Shown: positions 1-8,683 of the stretch, one piece after another
Layout of the letters: every line of letters starts with the position of its first letter
Position numbering within the stretch: position 1 is the stretch's first letter
Source of the DNA: Prescottella equi
GTDB taxonomy: Bacteria; Actinomycetota; Actinomycetes; Mycobacteriales; Mycobacteriaceae
Assembly: GCF_020171745.1 (NCBI RefSeq)
Contig: NZ_JAIVAH010000016.1
Coordinates: 1-64,000, forward strand
Direction: 5' to 3'
Length of the DNA stretch: 64,000 nucleotides
Notes under the pieces: generated by a model
Told to the model about the DNA's origin: nothing
Database searches by the model: none
Seen by the model: the letters and a program-made list of their open reading frames with translations, nothing else
Program-made: the position numbers and the translations under genes

Positions 1-2
1 CG

Positions 3-66
3 GTGTGGTGGAAGGCGCTGCTCGCGCTGGTCGTCTCGCTGGCGTTGATCATCGGCGTCAACTTCG
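3..66 (+). pseudogene. menA fragment (DHNA prenyltransferase), cut at the window edge and broken at its 3' end
   Basis: The frame beginning at base 3 encodes WWKALLALVVSLALIIGVNFA, a membrane segment that I recognise as the stretch of MenA (1,4-dihydroxy-2-naphthoate polyprenyltransferase, menaquinone synthesis) just before its NDYSDG metal-binding motif. In MenA the next residues should be NDYSDGIRG. Here the similarity stops at codon 22 and the sequence runs into a hairpin, although the frame itself stays open into the next gene. The upstream part lies outside the window. It may be a truncated remnant left by a rearrangement, or an assembly junction. The match rests on memory of the mycobacterial protein. 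Confidence 0.5.
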
Positions 67-67
67 C

Positions 68-108
68 CACTTGTCGCGACGGGTCGCCGCGCCCGGTCGC
101 GACAAGTG
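68..108. repeat. 13-bp inverted repeat (hairpin) at the menA-fragment breakpoint
   Basis: CACTTGTCGCGAC at 68-80 is exactly complementary to GTCGCGACAAGTG at 96-108, with a 15-nt loop. It begins two bases after the last codon that resembles MenA and lies 51 bp before the next start codon. It could be a terminator, a REP-like dispersed palindrome or an operator. It has no T-tract. Confidence 0.7.
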
Positions 109-159
109 CGCAAAACGCGGGTCAACTGGGGGTTCAGGGTGGCGTGGCACGATCGAGGT

Positions 160-1731
160 ATGCAGTCCAGACCCCGCTTACTCACGGCCGCTGCGATTGG
201 GACGGTGGCCGTTCTGGCGGCCGGTTGCAGCTCAGCGGACAGATCGGACACCATCGTCGGGACCCCTGTGGCCGAGGCTGTCGCGGGGGCGGGGGAGGTG
301 CCCGCCGGGCTCGAGACGTTCTACACGCAGCAGATCACGTGGGGCTCGTGCGACGGGTTCGCGACCGGCGGGGACGAATTGAGCCCGTCGCTCGAGTGCG
401 CGAAGGTCACCGTGCCGCTCGACTACGCCGCGCCGGCCGGCGACACCGCGCAGATCGCGATCTCCCGGGCCCCGGCGACCGGCGCCCGGCTCGGTTCGAT
501 CCTCGTCAATCCGGGAGGCCCGGGGGCGTCGGGTCTGAGTTCGGCGTCGATTCCCGAGGGCACCGAGCTCGCCGAGCGATTCGACATGATCGGCTTCGAC
601 CCGCGCGGAGTCGGGGCGTCGACCCCGCAGGTGCGGTGCCAGACGCCGCAGGAGATCGACGCCGAACGGCGCGACCCGGACGTCGACATGAGCCCGGCCG
701 GCATCGCGTACGTGGAGGGCAAGAACCGGACGTACGCGGCCCGCTGTGCGGAGCGGTCGGGGCTGCCGATGCTCGCGCACGTCGGGACGCGGGAGGTGGT
801 GCGCGACATGGACGTCATCCGGTCGGTCCTCGGCGACGCGAAACTGAACTATCTCGGGTTCTCGTACGGCACCCGGATCGGCACCCAGTACGCCGAGACG
901 TTCCCACGGAACGTGCGGGCGATGGTGCTCGACGGTGCCCTCGACCCCGAGCAGGATCCGGTCGAGGAGGTCGTGCTGCAGGGCGCGGGCTTCCAGCAGG
1001 CGTTCGACGCGTTCGCCGCCGAGTGCGCGCAGACGTCGAACTGCCCGCTCGGCACCGACCCAAGTGGTGCGAACGCGCGCTTCCGGGCCCTCGTGGATCC
1101 GTTGGTCGCGCGGCCGGCCGCCACCACCGACCCGCGGGGGCTCAGCTATTCGGACGCGATCACCGGGGTCACGCAGGCGCTCTACTCGCCGAGCCTGTGG
1201 AGTTCGCTGCGAGGCGGGCTGTCGAGCCTCGCCGACGGGAACGGCGACACCCTGCTGCTGCTCGCGGACCTCTACGAGGGGCGGGCCGACGACGGCAGCT
1301 ACTCGAACATCAACGACGCCTTCAACGCGATCCGCTGCGTCGACGACCCGCCGCTCACCGACCGGGCCGTGGCGGGTGAGGCCGACATGCGGTACCGGGA
1401 GGCGGCACCGTTCCTCGACGACGGCCGCGGCACCGGCAACGCTCCGCTCGACGCGTGCGCGTTCTGGCCCGTGCCGAACACCGGTGCGCCGCACACCATC
1501 GACCCGGCGTCGATCGAGGGGCTGCCGACGCTCGTGGTGGTGTCGACGACACAGGACCCCGCGACGCCGTACCAGGCGGGCGTGGACCTGGCCAAGCAAT
1601 TGGACGCCGCGCTCGTCACGTACCGCGGTGCGCAGCACACCGCGTCGTTCGACGGCGTCGCGTGTATCGACGATCCGCTCACCCGATACTTCGTCGATCT
1701 CACCGTCCCGGACCCCGACCTGACGTGCTGA
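160..1731 (+). CDS. exported alpha/beta-hydrolase lipoprotein, CaeA/Hip1-like serine protease/esterase
   Basis: This 523-residue secreted serine hydrolase belongs to the tripeptidyl-aminopeptidase-like family that includes mycobacterial CaeA/Hip1 (Rv2224c), an envelope-associated protease/esterase. The ATG at 160 is preceded by CGAGG and gives a lipoprotein signal: basic start, hydrophobic stretch and lipobox LAAGC with Cys23. An oxyanion motif NPGGPG is at about 117-122. The nucleophile is Ser235 in GFSYGT, and Asp466 (in QDPATP) and His493 (in GAQHTA) complete the triad. Several paired Cys fit an extracytoplasmic location. Position immediately before glnA2 matches the mycobacterial order. 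The in-frame start at 106 would place extra residues before the signal peptide and is rejected. Confidence 0.88.
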   Translation: MQSRPRLLTAAAIGTVAVLAAGCSSADRSDTIVGTPVAEAVAGAGEVPAGLETFYTQQITWGSCDGFATGGDELSPSLECAKVTVPLDYAAPAGDTAQIAISRAPATGARLGSILVNPGGPGASGLSSASIPEGTELAERFDMIGFDPRGVGASTPQVRCQTPQEIDAERRDPDVDMSPAGIAYVEGKNRTYAARCAERSGLPMLAHVGTREVVRDMDVIRSVLGDAKLNYLGFSYGTRIGTQYAETFPRNVRAMVLDGALDPEQDPVEEVVLQGAGFQQAFDAFAAECAQTSNCPLGTDPSGANARFRALVDPLVARPAATTDPRGLSYSDAITGVTQALYSPSLWSSLRGGLSSLADGNGDTLLLLADLYEGRADDGSYSNINDAFNAIRCVDDPPLTDRAVAGEADMRYREAAPFLDDGRGTGNAPLDACAFWPVPNTGAPHTIDPASIEGLPTLVVVSTTQDPATPYQAGVDLAKQLDAALVTYRGAQHTASFDGVACIDDPLTRYFVDLTVPDPDLTC

Positions 1732-1798
1732 GCTGCGCCGACGAGACCGATTTCACGATGTAACACAGATTTAACGCGATGTGCTTACGCTCGCGAGC

Positions 1799-3139
1799 AT
1801 GGATCGCCAAAAGGAGTTCGTGCTACGCACCCTCGAAGAGCGAGATATTCGGTTCGTGCGACTGTGGTTCACCGACGTTCTCGGCTACCTCAAGTCGGTG
1901 GCGATCGCGCCCGCCGAACTGGAGGGTGCGTTCGAGGAGGGCATCGGGTTCGACGGCTCCGCGATCGAGGGTTTCTCGCGGGTCTCGGAGGCTGACACCG
2001 TCGCCAAGCCGGACGCTTCGACGTTCCAGATCCTGCCGTGGGCGCACAAGGACGGCGCCCAGCATTCCGCGCGCATGTTCTGTGACATCGCGATGCCCGA
2101 CGGCACGCCGTCGTGGGCCGATCCGCGGCACGTGCTGCGGCGCCAGCTGGCGAAGGCCAGCGACCTCGGCTTCTCGTGCTACGTGCACCCCGAGATCGAG
2201 TTCTTCCTGCTGGAGAACGGCCCGATCGACGGAAGCCCGCCGATCCCGGCCGACAGCGGCGGCTACTTCGATCAGGCCGTGCACGACCGGGCCCCCAACT
2301 TCCGTCGCCACGCGATCGACGCGCTCGAGTCGATGGGCATCTCGGTGGAGTTCAGTCACCACGAGGCCGCGCCGGGTCAGCAGGAGATCGACCTGCGCTA
2401 CGCGGACGCGCTCTCGATGGCCGACAACGTGATGACGTTCCGGTACGTCGTCAAGGAGGTCGCGATCGACGAGGGCGTGCGGGCGTCGTTCATGCCCAAG
2501 CCGTTCGGCGATCAGGCCGGCTCCGCGATGCACACCCACATGAGCCTGTTCGAGGGTGACACCAACGCCTTCCACAACCCGGACGATCCGAACCAGTTGT
2601 CGGCGACCGGCAAGGCGTTCATCGCCGGCATCCTCGAGCACGCCAACGAGATCAGCGCCGTCACCAATCAGTGGGTGAACTCGTACAAGCGTCTCGTCCA
2701 CGGCGGCGAGGCGCCGACGGCCGCGACGTGGGGTCCGTCCAACCGGTCCGCACTGATCCGAGTCCCGATGTACACGCCCAACAAGGCGTCGTCGCGACGG
2801 GTCGAGATCCGCAGCCCCGACTCGGCGTGCAACCCGTACCTGACGTTCGCGGTCCTGCTCGCCGCCGGTCTGCGCGGCATCGAGAAGGGCTACGAACTGC
2901 CCGCAGAGGCCGAGGACGACGTGTGGGCGCTGACCGGCGCCGAGCGTCGCGCGATGGGCTACAAGCCGCTGCCCGGCAGTCTGGCAGAAGCCCTGGCCGA
3001 GATGGAGAAGTCCGAGCTGGTCGCCGAGGCGCTCGGTGAGCACGTGTTCGACTTCTTCCTCCGCAACAAGCGTCGTGAGTGGGAGGAGTACCGCAGCCAG
3101 GTCACTCCGTTCGAGCTGAAGGCCTACCTCGGCCTGTAG
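1799..3139 (+). CDS. glnA2: glutamine synthetase type I, GlnA2-like
   Basis: A 446-residue glutamine synthetase (glutamate + ammonia + ATP to glutamine), or a related glutamate-ligating enzyme of the GSI-alpha group. The protein starts MDRQKEFVLRTLEERDIRFV as in mycobacterial GlnA2. The GTG six codons earlier (1781) is rejected for that reason. It carries the beta-grasp N-domain motif GIGFDGSAIEGF, the metal/glutamate segments VHPEIEFFLL and NQWVNSYKRL, and the ATP-binding stretch around GPSNRSALIRVP. It lacks the NLYxLPPE adenylylation loop seen in GlnA1 at 19499-20935, so GlnE probably does not control it. The 67-bp upstream gap contains GTAAC-N6-TTAAC, only a weak resemblance to a GlnR site. 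Confidence 0.93.
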   Translation: MDRQKEFVLRTLEERDIRFVRLWFTDVLGYLKSVAIAPAELEGAFEEGIGFDGSAIEGFSRVSEADTVAKPDASTFQILPWAHKDGAQHSARMFCDIAMPDGTPSWADPRHVLRRQLAKASDLGFSCYVHPEIEFFLLENGPIDGSPPIPADSGGYFDQAVHDRAPNFRRHAIDALESMGISVEFSHHEAAPGQQEIDLRYADALSMADNVMTFRYVVKEVAIDEGVRASFMPKPFGDQAGSAMHTHMSLFEGDTNAFHNPDDPNQLSATGKAFIAGILEHANEISAVTNQWVNSYKRLVHGGEAPTAATWGPSNRSALIRVPMYTPNKASSRRVEIRSPDSACNPYLTFAVLLAAGLRGIEKGYELPAEAEDDVWALTGAERRAMGYKPLPGSLAEALAEMEKSELVAEALGEHVFDFFLRNKRREWEEYRSQVTPFELKAYLGL

Positions 3140-3236
3140 GGCCGATCCGACCAGGAACATCCCGAGAGGTGACGCGCGTGCCCCGTCCGGCCAGTCCATG
3201 TTCTGCTGGTGACGACGTCTGGATCGGGGTGATCCG

Positions 3237-6200
3237 GTGAAGCCCCCGTACGCCCGATCGGCCGTTCCTGGGGTGGGCAGGCTCGGCCTCGTCGAGCCCA
3301 CCGCGCCGGACGAGCTCAAGGCCATCGGCTGGTCGAAACTCGACTCCGTCGAGCTGCTCTGGTCGCTGTCGCGGGCCGCGAACGCCGACCTCGCCCTGCG
3401 GACGCTGGTGCGGATGCAGGAGGGGCTCGGCGACGCGTGGGCCGAACTCGACAGCGCGCTGCACACCGACAAGGGGTTGCGTGGCAGGCTGCTCGGGCTG
3501 ATCGGTGCATCCAGTGCGTTCGGCGACCACCTGGTCGCGGACCCGTCGTCCTGGAAGCTGCTCGCGGGCGACATGACGCTGCCGTCCAAGGACGAGCTGA
3601 CGCGTCGGCTGCTCGCGAGCGTCGGGGCCGTGCCGGAGACGGGGCCGAACGAGTCGGCGATGCTGTACCGCGCCGCCCTCACCGGGCCCGAAGCGATTGC
3701 AGCGCTGCGCAAGTGCTACCGCGACCAGATGATGGTGCTGGCCGCGGCCGACCTCGCCGCCACCGTCGAGAACGAGCCCGTAGTCCCGTATCAGACCGTG
3801 GGACACCAGCTTTCCGACATGGCCGACGCCGCACTCACCGCGGCGCTCGCGGTGGCCGTCGCAGCGGTGTGCCCGGACGAGCCGTGCCCGGCGCGCATCG
3901 CCGTCATCGCGATGGGCAAGTGCGGTGCGCGCGAACTGAACTATGTGAGCGACGTCGACGTCGTGTTCGTCGCCGAACCGTCCAATGCGGTCTCGAGCCG
4001 GATCGCCGGCGAGATGATGCGCGTCGGCTCGGCCGCGTTTTTCGAGGTCGACGCGGCCCTCCGGCCCGAGGGCAAGCGGGGCGAGCTCGTCCGCACGCTG
4101 GACTCGCACATCGCGTACTACAAGCGCTGGGCCAAGACGTGGGAGTTCCAGGCGCTGCTCAAGGCCCGGCCGATGACCGGCGACCTCGACCTGGGGCGGC
4201 AGTACACCGATGCCCTGGGCCCGATGGTGTGGACGGCGTCCGAGCGTGAGGACTTCGTGCCCGAGGTGCAGGCGATGCGCCGGCGCGTCGAGAATTCCGT
4301 CCCGCCCGAGCTGCGCGAGCGGGAACTCAAGCTGGGGCGCGGCAGCCTACGCGATGTCGAATTCGCCGTCCAGCTCCTGCAATTGGTGCACGGCCGGGCC
4401 GACACCTCGCTCCGGGTCAAGAGCACCGTCGACGCCCTGACCGCCCTCGCGGCCGGCGGATACGTCGGCCGCGACGACGCCGCGAACCTGACGGCGTCGT
4501 ACGAGTTCCTGCGCCTGCTCGAGCACCGCCTGCAGTTGCAGAGGCTCAAGCGCACCCACACGCTGCCGCCGCCGGACGACGAGGAGGCGCTGCGCTGGCT
4601 CGCCCGCGCCGCCCACATGCGTCCCGACGGGCGCAACGACGCACTCGGTGTGCTGAACGCGGAGATCAAGCGCAACTCGCACCGGGTGCGCCGCCTGCAC
4701 GCCAAGCTGTTCTACCGCCCGCTGCTCGAGTCGGTGGCGCGGATCGACAAGGAGGCGCTGCGGCTGGGCCCGGACGCAGCGGTCCGGCAGTTGGCGGCCC
4801 TCGGCTACTCGGCGCCGCAGAATGCCCTCGGGCACCTCACCGCGCTCACCAGCGGGGCGTCCCGCAAGGGCCGCATCCAGGCGCTGCTGCTGCCGACACT
4901 GCTCGAATGGCTCGGCGACACACCGGACCCCGATGCCGGACTGCTCGCGTACCGGCGGCTCTCGGACGCACTGGTCGACGCCACGTGGTTCCTGCGACTG
5001 CTGCGCGACGAGGCGTCGGTGGCGCAGCGCCTGATGACGGTGCTCGGCTCGTCGGCATACATCCCGGACCTCCTCATCAAGGCCCCCGACGTGATCCGGC
5101 TGTTCGCGGACGGCCCGTCCGGTCCGCGGCTGCTCGAGCCGCAGCCAGAGGACGTCGCCCGCGGCATCCTCTCGTCGTCGGCGCGATACGTCGATCCGGT
5201 GCGCGCCGTCGGCGCCGCCCGGTCGCTGCGCCGGTACGAACTGGCCCGCGTCGCGAGCGCCGACATCCTCGGCATGCTCGACGTCCCGCAGGTGTGCAAG
5301 GCGCTGTCGTCGGTTTGGGCCGCGGTGCTCAACGCGTCGCTGGCCGCGGTGATCCGCGCCAACGAGGCCGAGGCGGGCGAGCCCGCGCCGGCACGGTTCG
5401 CGGTGATCGGCATGGGCCGGCTCGGCGGCGGCGAACTCGGCTACGGCTCGGACGCCGACGTGCTGTTCGTGTGTGAGCCCCACGAGGGCGTCGACGAGAC
5501 GCGAGCGGTCAAGTGGGCCAACCTGATCGGTGATCGGGTGCGGACCCTGCTCGGCGCGCCGAGTACCGACCCGCCGCTCGAGGTGGACATCGGACTGCGG
5601 CCCGAGGGTCGCAGCGGGCCGTTGGTGCGGACGCTGACGTCGTACGAGGCGTACTACGCGCAGTGGGCGCAGGCCTGGGAGGTCCAGGCGCTGCTGCGGG
5701 CGCACGCCGTGGCCGGTGACGCCGACCTGGGGCTGCGATTCCTGCACATGATCGACAAGACCCGCTACCCGGAGGGTGGCGTGTCGGATGCGGCGGTCCG
5801 GGAGATCCGGCGGATCAAGGCCCGCGTCGACTCCGAGCGGCTGCCGCGCGGCGCCGACCCGGCCACGCACACCAAGCTCGGCCGCGGCGGCCTCGCCGAC
5901 ATCGAGTGGACCGTGCAGCTCATCCAGTTGCGGCACGCCCACGAGATCCCGGCGCTGCACAACACGTCGACGCTCGAGACGCTCGACGCGATCGGTGCGG
6001 CGGAGTTGTTGAGCGAGACCGACATCGAACTGCTGCGCGACGCCTGGCTGCTCGCCACCAAGGCGCGCAACGCGCTGGTGTTGGTGCGCGGCAAGCCCAC
6101 CGATCAGCTGCCCGGCCCGGGCAAGGTGCTCGCCGCCGTCGCGCAGGTGGCCGGCTGGCCGGGTGGCGACGCGAACGAGTTTCTCGACAACTACCTGCGC

Positions 6201-6251
6201 GTCACGCGTCGGGCGAAGGCCGTGGTGCAGCGGGTGTTCGGGGGAGAGTAG
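3237..6251 (+). CDS. glnE: bifunctional glutamine-synthetase adenylyltransferase/deadenylase
   Basis: GlnE attaches AMP to, and removes AMP from, the regulatory Tyr of dodecameric glutamine synthetase according to nitrogen status. The 1004-residue length is full size. Two nucleotidyltransferase domains are visible. The N-terminal one has [18 protein letters not shown] at about 227-244, the C-terminal one has [18 protein letters not shown] at about 727-744, and each is followed by an ExDxxLRPEG element ([18 protein letters not shown]). The GTG start gives an N-terminus resembling mycobacterial GlnE (VGRLGLVEP). It lies 97 bp after glnA2. Its substrate GlnA1 is 13 kb away here rather than adjacent. 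Confidence 0.95.
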   Translation: MKPPYARSAVPGVGRLGLVEPTAPDELKAIGWSKLDSVELLWSLSRAANADLALRTLVRMQEGLGDAWAELDSALHTDKGLRGRLLGLIGASSAFGDHLVADPSSWKLLAGDMTLPSKDELTRRLLASVGAVPETGPNESAMLYRAALTGPEAIAALRKCYRDQMMVLAAADLAATVENEPVVPYQTVGHQLSDMADAALTAALAVAVAAVCPDEPCPARIAVIAMGKCGARELNYVSDVDVVFVAEPSNAVSSRIAGEMMRVGSAAFFEVDAALRPEGKRGELVRTLDSHIAYYKRWAKTWEFQALLKARPMTGDLDLGRQYTDALGPMVWTASEREDFVPEVQAMRRRVENSVPPELRERELKLGRGSLRDVEFAVQLLQLVHGRADTSLRVKSTVDALTALAAGGYVGRDDAANLTASYEFLRLLEHRLQLQRLKRTHTLPPPDDEEALRWLARAAHMRPDGRNDALGVLNAEIKRNSHRVRRLHAKLFYRPLLESVARIDKEALRLGPDAAVRQLAALGYSAPQNALGHLTALTSGASRKGRIQALLLPTLLEWLGDTPDPDAGLLAYRRLSDALVDATWFLRLLRDEASVAQRLMTVLGSSAYIPDLLIKAPDVIRLFADGPSGPRLLEPQPEDVARGILSSSARYVDPVRAVGAARSLRRYELARVASADILGMLDVPQVCKALSSVWAAVLNASLAAVIRANEAEAGEPAPARFAVIGMGRLGGGELGYGSDADVLFVCEPHEGVDETRAVKWANLIGDRVRTLLGAPSTDPPLEVDIGLRPEGRSGPLVRTLTSYEAYYAQWAQAWEVQALLRAHAVAGDADLGLRFLHMIDKTRYPEGGVSDAAVREIRRIKARVDSERLPRGADPATHTKLGRGGLADIEWTVQLIQLRHAHEIPALHNTSTLETLDAIGAAELLSETDIELLRDAWLLATKARNALVLVRGKPTDQLPGPGKVLAAVAQVAGWPGGDANEFLDNYLRVTRRAKAVVQRVFGGE

Positions 6252-6315
6252 TTCGGGGACAAGGGGTTCGGGGACGCACACCCACCGGGCCCGTGTTCGA
6301 GGGAGAATGGTCGGC

Positions 6316-6819
6316 ATGTCCACGCAACTCGACGTTGTCGATCAGGGGGCGTCGCTGACGTTCACCTTTGCCGATCTGATGAAGTACCACGGCCCGAACG
6401 CGCCCGGCGGTGTCGCGCACGCGCTCCAGGTCCTGGGGCGCGCGCTGCCGCTGCTCGACGACGGCCGCCCGGTCGAGCGTCGTGAGGTGGAGATCGCCAC
6501 GGCGCACGGGGGACCGGGCGTACGGGACGCGTTCGAGATGGTGCTGCGTGCAACCACCGGCGACCGTTACGTCGTGGATCCCGCACTGGCACGGCCGGAG
6601 CGGGGAAACACGCTCGCCAACTATGTCTTCCGGCTCACCTACCGGGGTCGCACCGTGACACTTCAGGTGCGTGACGGCTTCGTGGCGGACGAGTTCATCG
6701 AACTGGTGAACAAGAGCGGGCGCACCGATGCCGACGAGGTGCGCTTGGTCGTGCTCAAGCAGGAAATGACCGACCGGTTGCTGGCAGTGCCGGCCACCGA
6801 GGTCTACGACGTCGACTGA
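6316..6819 (+). CDS. conserved protein of unknown function, weakly FmdE-like
   Basis: A 167-residue cytoplasmic protein without signal or membrane segment. The ATG at 6316 has GGGAG 10 bases upstream; the ATG at 6307 has no room for a ribosome site. The N-terminal segment FADLMKYHGPNAPGG, followed by a helix, recalls the HGH-C-PG helix of FmdE-like domains, but the Cys is absent, so this is only a hint. The middle part (VEIATAHGGPGVRDAFE) and the end (LKQEMTDRLLAVPATEVYDV) look conserved and structured. It follows glnE by 64 bp and may be cotranscribed with it. No function is assigned. Confidence 0.75.
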   Translation: MSTQLDVVDQGASLTFTFADLMKYHGPNAPGGVAHALQVLGRALPLLDDGRPVERREVEIATAHGGPGVRDAFEMVLRATTGDRYVVDPALARPERGNTLANYVFRLTYRGRTVTLQVRDGFVADEFIELVNKSGRTDADEVRLVVLKQEMTDRLLAVPATEVYDVD

Positions 6820-6947
6820 GGAAGCCCCCGGTCTGAACTGCTCCCTGGAAGTTCAGCCCTGCAGCGCGCTGCACGACTCGGGACTCAGGACGAGCGCGTC
6901 GCGACTATGCGCGATTTGGTGTCGAACCGAGAACCACCCCGCGGTGA

Positions 6948-6970
6948 CCGGCACCCAGTTCGAGTGCCGG
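6948..6970. terminator. short hairpin downstream of the HNH gene
   Basis: CCGGCAC at 6948-6954 pairs with GTGCCGG at 6964-6970 around a 9-nt loop, just beyond the stop codon of the minus-strand HNH gene. It is short and lacks a T-tract, so terminator function is only possible. Confidence 0.3.
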
Positions 6971-6978
6971 CTGCAGCG

Positions 6979-8289
6979 TCACGCGGCGTGTGGTCCCGCC
7001 CGATTGTGGGCGGGAATGGGCTTCTTGTAGGGATCGACGGTGCTCGGTGGTGTGAACCAAGGGGTTCGATCGGCGCCGATCTTGACTCGCCAGTGTGAGT
7101 GGTGCAGCAACCCGTGGTGGAAGCGGCACAACAGCACGAGGTTGTCGAGGTCGGTGGGTCCGCCGTCTGCCCAATGAATCACGTGGTGGCCTTCGCAGTG
7201 GGCGGGTGGTGCTCCGCAGCCGGGGAAGGCGCAGCCGTGATCGCGGGCGACCAACGCCCGACGCTGCTTCTTGGACACGGTTCTGCTCGTGCGTCCGAGG
7301 TCGATGGGCACGCCGTCGCTCATGACGATCGGCGTCAGGTGGCAGTCGCAGGCCAGTCGTCGCGCGGTCGCGATGGAGATCGGTCCCATGTGTGGCATGC
7401 GTGCGGTGTCTTTGTCGCCGAACAGGTCCTGATCGTCACCCGCATCGTCGCCCGAACCCGTCCACTCGTGGGCGGCTTCGCTGCGGGCAAGGTCGGCGGC
7501 GTTCACATGCAGGGACAGGTGGGGTCGTTCGCCGCCCTCGATCGGCGCGTCGCCGGAGTCGAGGTAGCGGCGCAGGATTTCGGCGAACGCATCGGCCCGC
7601 TGCCGCGCCGGGGTGCGGGAGCCTGCAGGGTCGTCGATCGGGTTTCGTGGCTTGGTCAACGCCGACAGCGCGGTCAGGAGCATCTCTCCGGTGACGGCGT
7701 CGAGATCCCCCTTCACGGCGACGCGCCCGTTGAGTGTCTTGGATGCGTGGAACTCGTTGCGTTCGGTGTCTTCGCTCGGAGGTAGTTCGTCGGATTCGAA
7801 GATCCGCTCGAGCTTGCTGATGCAGGTCTGGACGGTTGCGGTGGTGGCGGTGGGTCCGGTGGCGCTGTCCAGCAACACTTTCCGGCACGAGTCCAGTGCC
7901 TCGTTCGGCATACCGCGGGGCGGGGTTTCGCAGAACTTGCCGATAAGGGCGGCGTGCTCGGCGGAGATAGTGCCGGCGTTGTAGGCGTCGGCGATCTCGG
8001 GTTGCCGGCCGAGCATGCGCCCCAACGTGAGGATTCGTCCCGCGGTCGACACTTCCAGGAGTGTGTTGGCGGCGAGCCATTGTTTGACGCTGCGGAATCC
8101 GAGGGTGTCGAACGAGACTGCGCGCTCGTCGATTTCGGCGATTGTGGCTGCACGTAGTGCTTCGAGTTGTTCGATCGCGTGGCAGATGTCGAGGCCTGTC
8201 TGCAGCAGCAGGATTTCGGTCAGCGTGTGCACGTCTTCGGGTTGTGGCGCGCTGACTGCGACGAGCGAATTGAGTCCCCCCGGATTCAT
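6979..8289 (-). CDS. DUF222 (13E12 repeat family) protein with C-terminal HNH endonuclease domain
   Basis: A 436-residue member of the actinobacterial DUF222-HNH family, called 13E12 repeat proteins in mycobacteria and usually present in several copies per genome. Residues about 20-330 form the helical DUF222 part. The C-terminus holds the nuclease fold: CAFPGCGAPPAHCEGHHVIHW, then a stretch ending NLVLLCRFHHGLLHH, with the Cys pairs and His residues of an HNH site intact, so it is probably active. The biological role is unproven; links to mobile DNA or DNA damage are proposed. A LexA-type box lies 14 bp before the start, and an IS481 relic lies beyond that, marking the spot as accessory DNA. 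Confidence 0.9.
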   Translation of the reverse strand: MNPGGLNSLVAVSAPQPEDVHTLTEILLLQTGLDICHAIEQLEALRAATIAEIDERAVSFDTLGFRSVKQWLAANTLLEVSTAGRILTLGRMLGRQPEIADAYNAGTISAEHAALIGKFCETPPRGMPNEALDSCRKVLLDSATGPTATTATVQTCISKLERIFESDELPPSEDTERNEFHASKTLNGRVAVKGDLDAVTGEMLLTALSALTKPRNPIDDPAGSRTPARQRADAFAEILRRYLDSGDAPIEGGERPHLSLHVNAADLARSEAAHEWTGSGDDAGDDQDLFGDKDTARMPHMGPISIATARRLACDCHLTPIVMSDGVPIDLGRTSRTVSKKQRRALVARDHGCAFPGCGAPPAHCEGHHVIHWADGGPTDLDNLVLLCRFHHGLLHHSHWRVKIGADRTPWFTPPSTVDPYKKPIPAHNRAGPHAA

Positions 8290-8303
8290 GACACTAGTTT
8301 AGT

Positions 8304-8319
8304 TCGAATATATGTTCGA
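8304..8319 (-). promoter_or_regulatory. LexA-type SOS box before the DUF222-HNH gene
   Basis: Read on the minus strand the site is TCGAACATATATTCGA. The mycobacterial/actinobacterial LexA consensus is TCGAAC-N4-GTTCGA, so 11 of 12 specified bases match. It ends 14 bp upstream of the ATG at 8289, where a repressor would block the promoter. Several mycobacterial 13E12 genes are reported members of the LexA regulon, which supports the assignment. Confidence 0.8.
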
Positions 8320-8321
8320 GT

Positions 8322-8580
8322 CAATGGGTCTCTCGTGCGTCAGGCCTTCTGGCAGGCTTTCGGCTTTGTATGCGGAGCTCGATGATCCGGGTCTCGACGT
8401 CGGCTGCGGTTCGGGTCGGGATCGTGTGTGGGCGGGAGGCCCGATCGTGCAACCCGGCATCGCCCCGGCCTCGTAGCGGGCCACCCAAGTGGAGACGCAT
8501 TTGCGGGAAATCCCCGTTGCGCTGGCGGTATGCGCTTTGGGTCAGCCGTCCCGATAGCGCTCGACGATGAGCACTCTGCA
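8322..8580 (-). pseudogene. decayed N-terminal part of an IS481-family transposase
   Basis: Reading the minus strand from about 8573 gives LIVERYRDG, a stop, then PKAHTASATGISRKCVSTWV and ARYEA. After a one-base frameshift it continues GDAGLHDRASRPHTIPTRT and VETRIIELR. This is the helix-turn-helix and linker region of IS481-type transposases, with one in-frame stop, one frameshift and no DDE catalytic domain. The remainder is missing and I see no clear terminal inverted repeats. It is a relic, about 80 codons long. Confidence 0.8.
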
Positions 8581-8613
8581 GAGATGTGTGGTGCGGGTGC
8601 CGGACCGGGAAAT

Positions 8614-8669
8614 GAGAACCTCCGAGTGGGGTGTGCCGTGGAGAAGACGCACCCGACTCGGAGGTTCTC
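8614..8669. terminator. hairpin terminator of the iron-box uptake operon
   Basis: GAGAACCTCCGAGT at 8614-8627 pairs perfectly with ACTCGGAGGTTCTC at 8656-8669, and the stem continues inward past one mismatch. It sits 15 bp beyond the stop codon of the last gene of the minus-strand operon, the right place for its terminator. Confidence 0.7.
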
Positions 8670-8683
8670 TTCACTTCAGGCCG

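Noticed and set aside
3-1379. Long open frame overlapping the exported hydrolase
   Set aside because: Only its first 22 codons make sense (MenA-like); the rest is Arg/Gly-rich shadow sequence on the wrong frame of a well-supported gene.
1749-1775. GlnR site before glnA2
   Set aside because: GTAAC is present, but the partner box is TTAAC instead of GAAAC; too weak to list as a feature.
1823-3712. 629-codon open frame antisense to glnA2 and the start of glnE
   Set aside because: Low-complexity Arg/Val/Asp-rich translation typical of antisense frames in high-GC DNA; glnA2 is certain on the other strand.
4347-6323. 658-codon open frame antisense to glnE
   Set aside because: No motif or start signal; it mirrors glnE codons.
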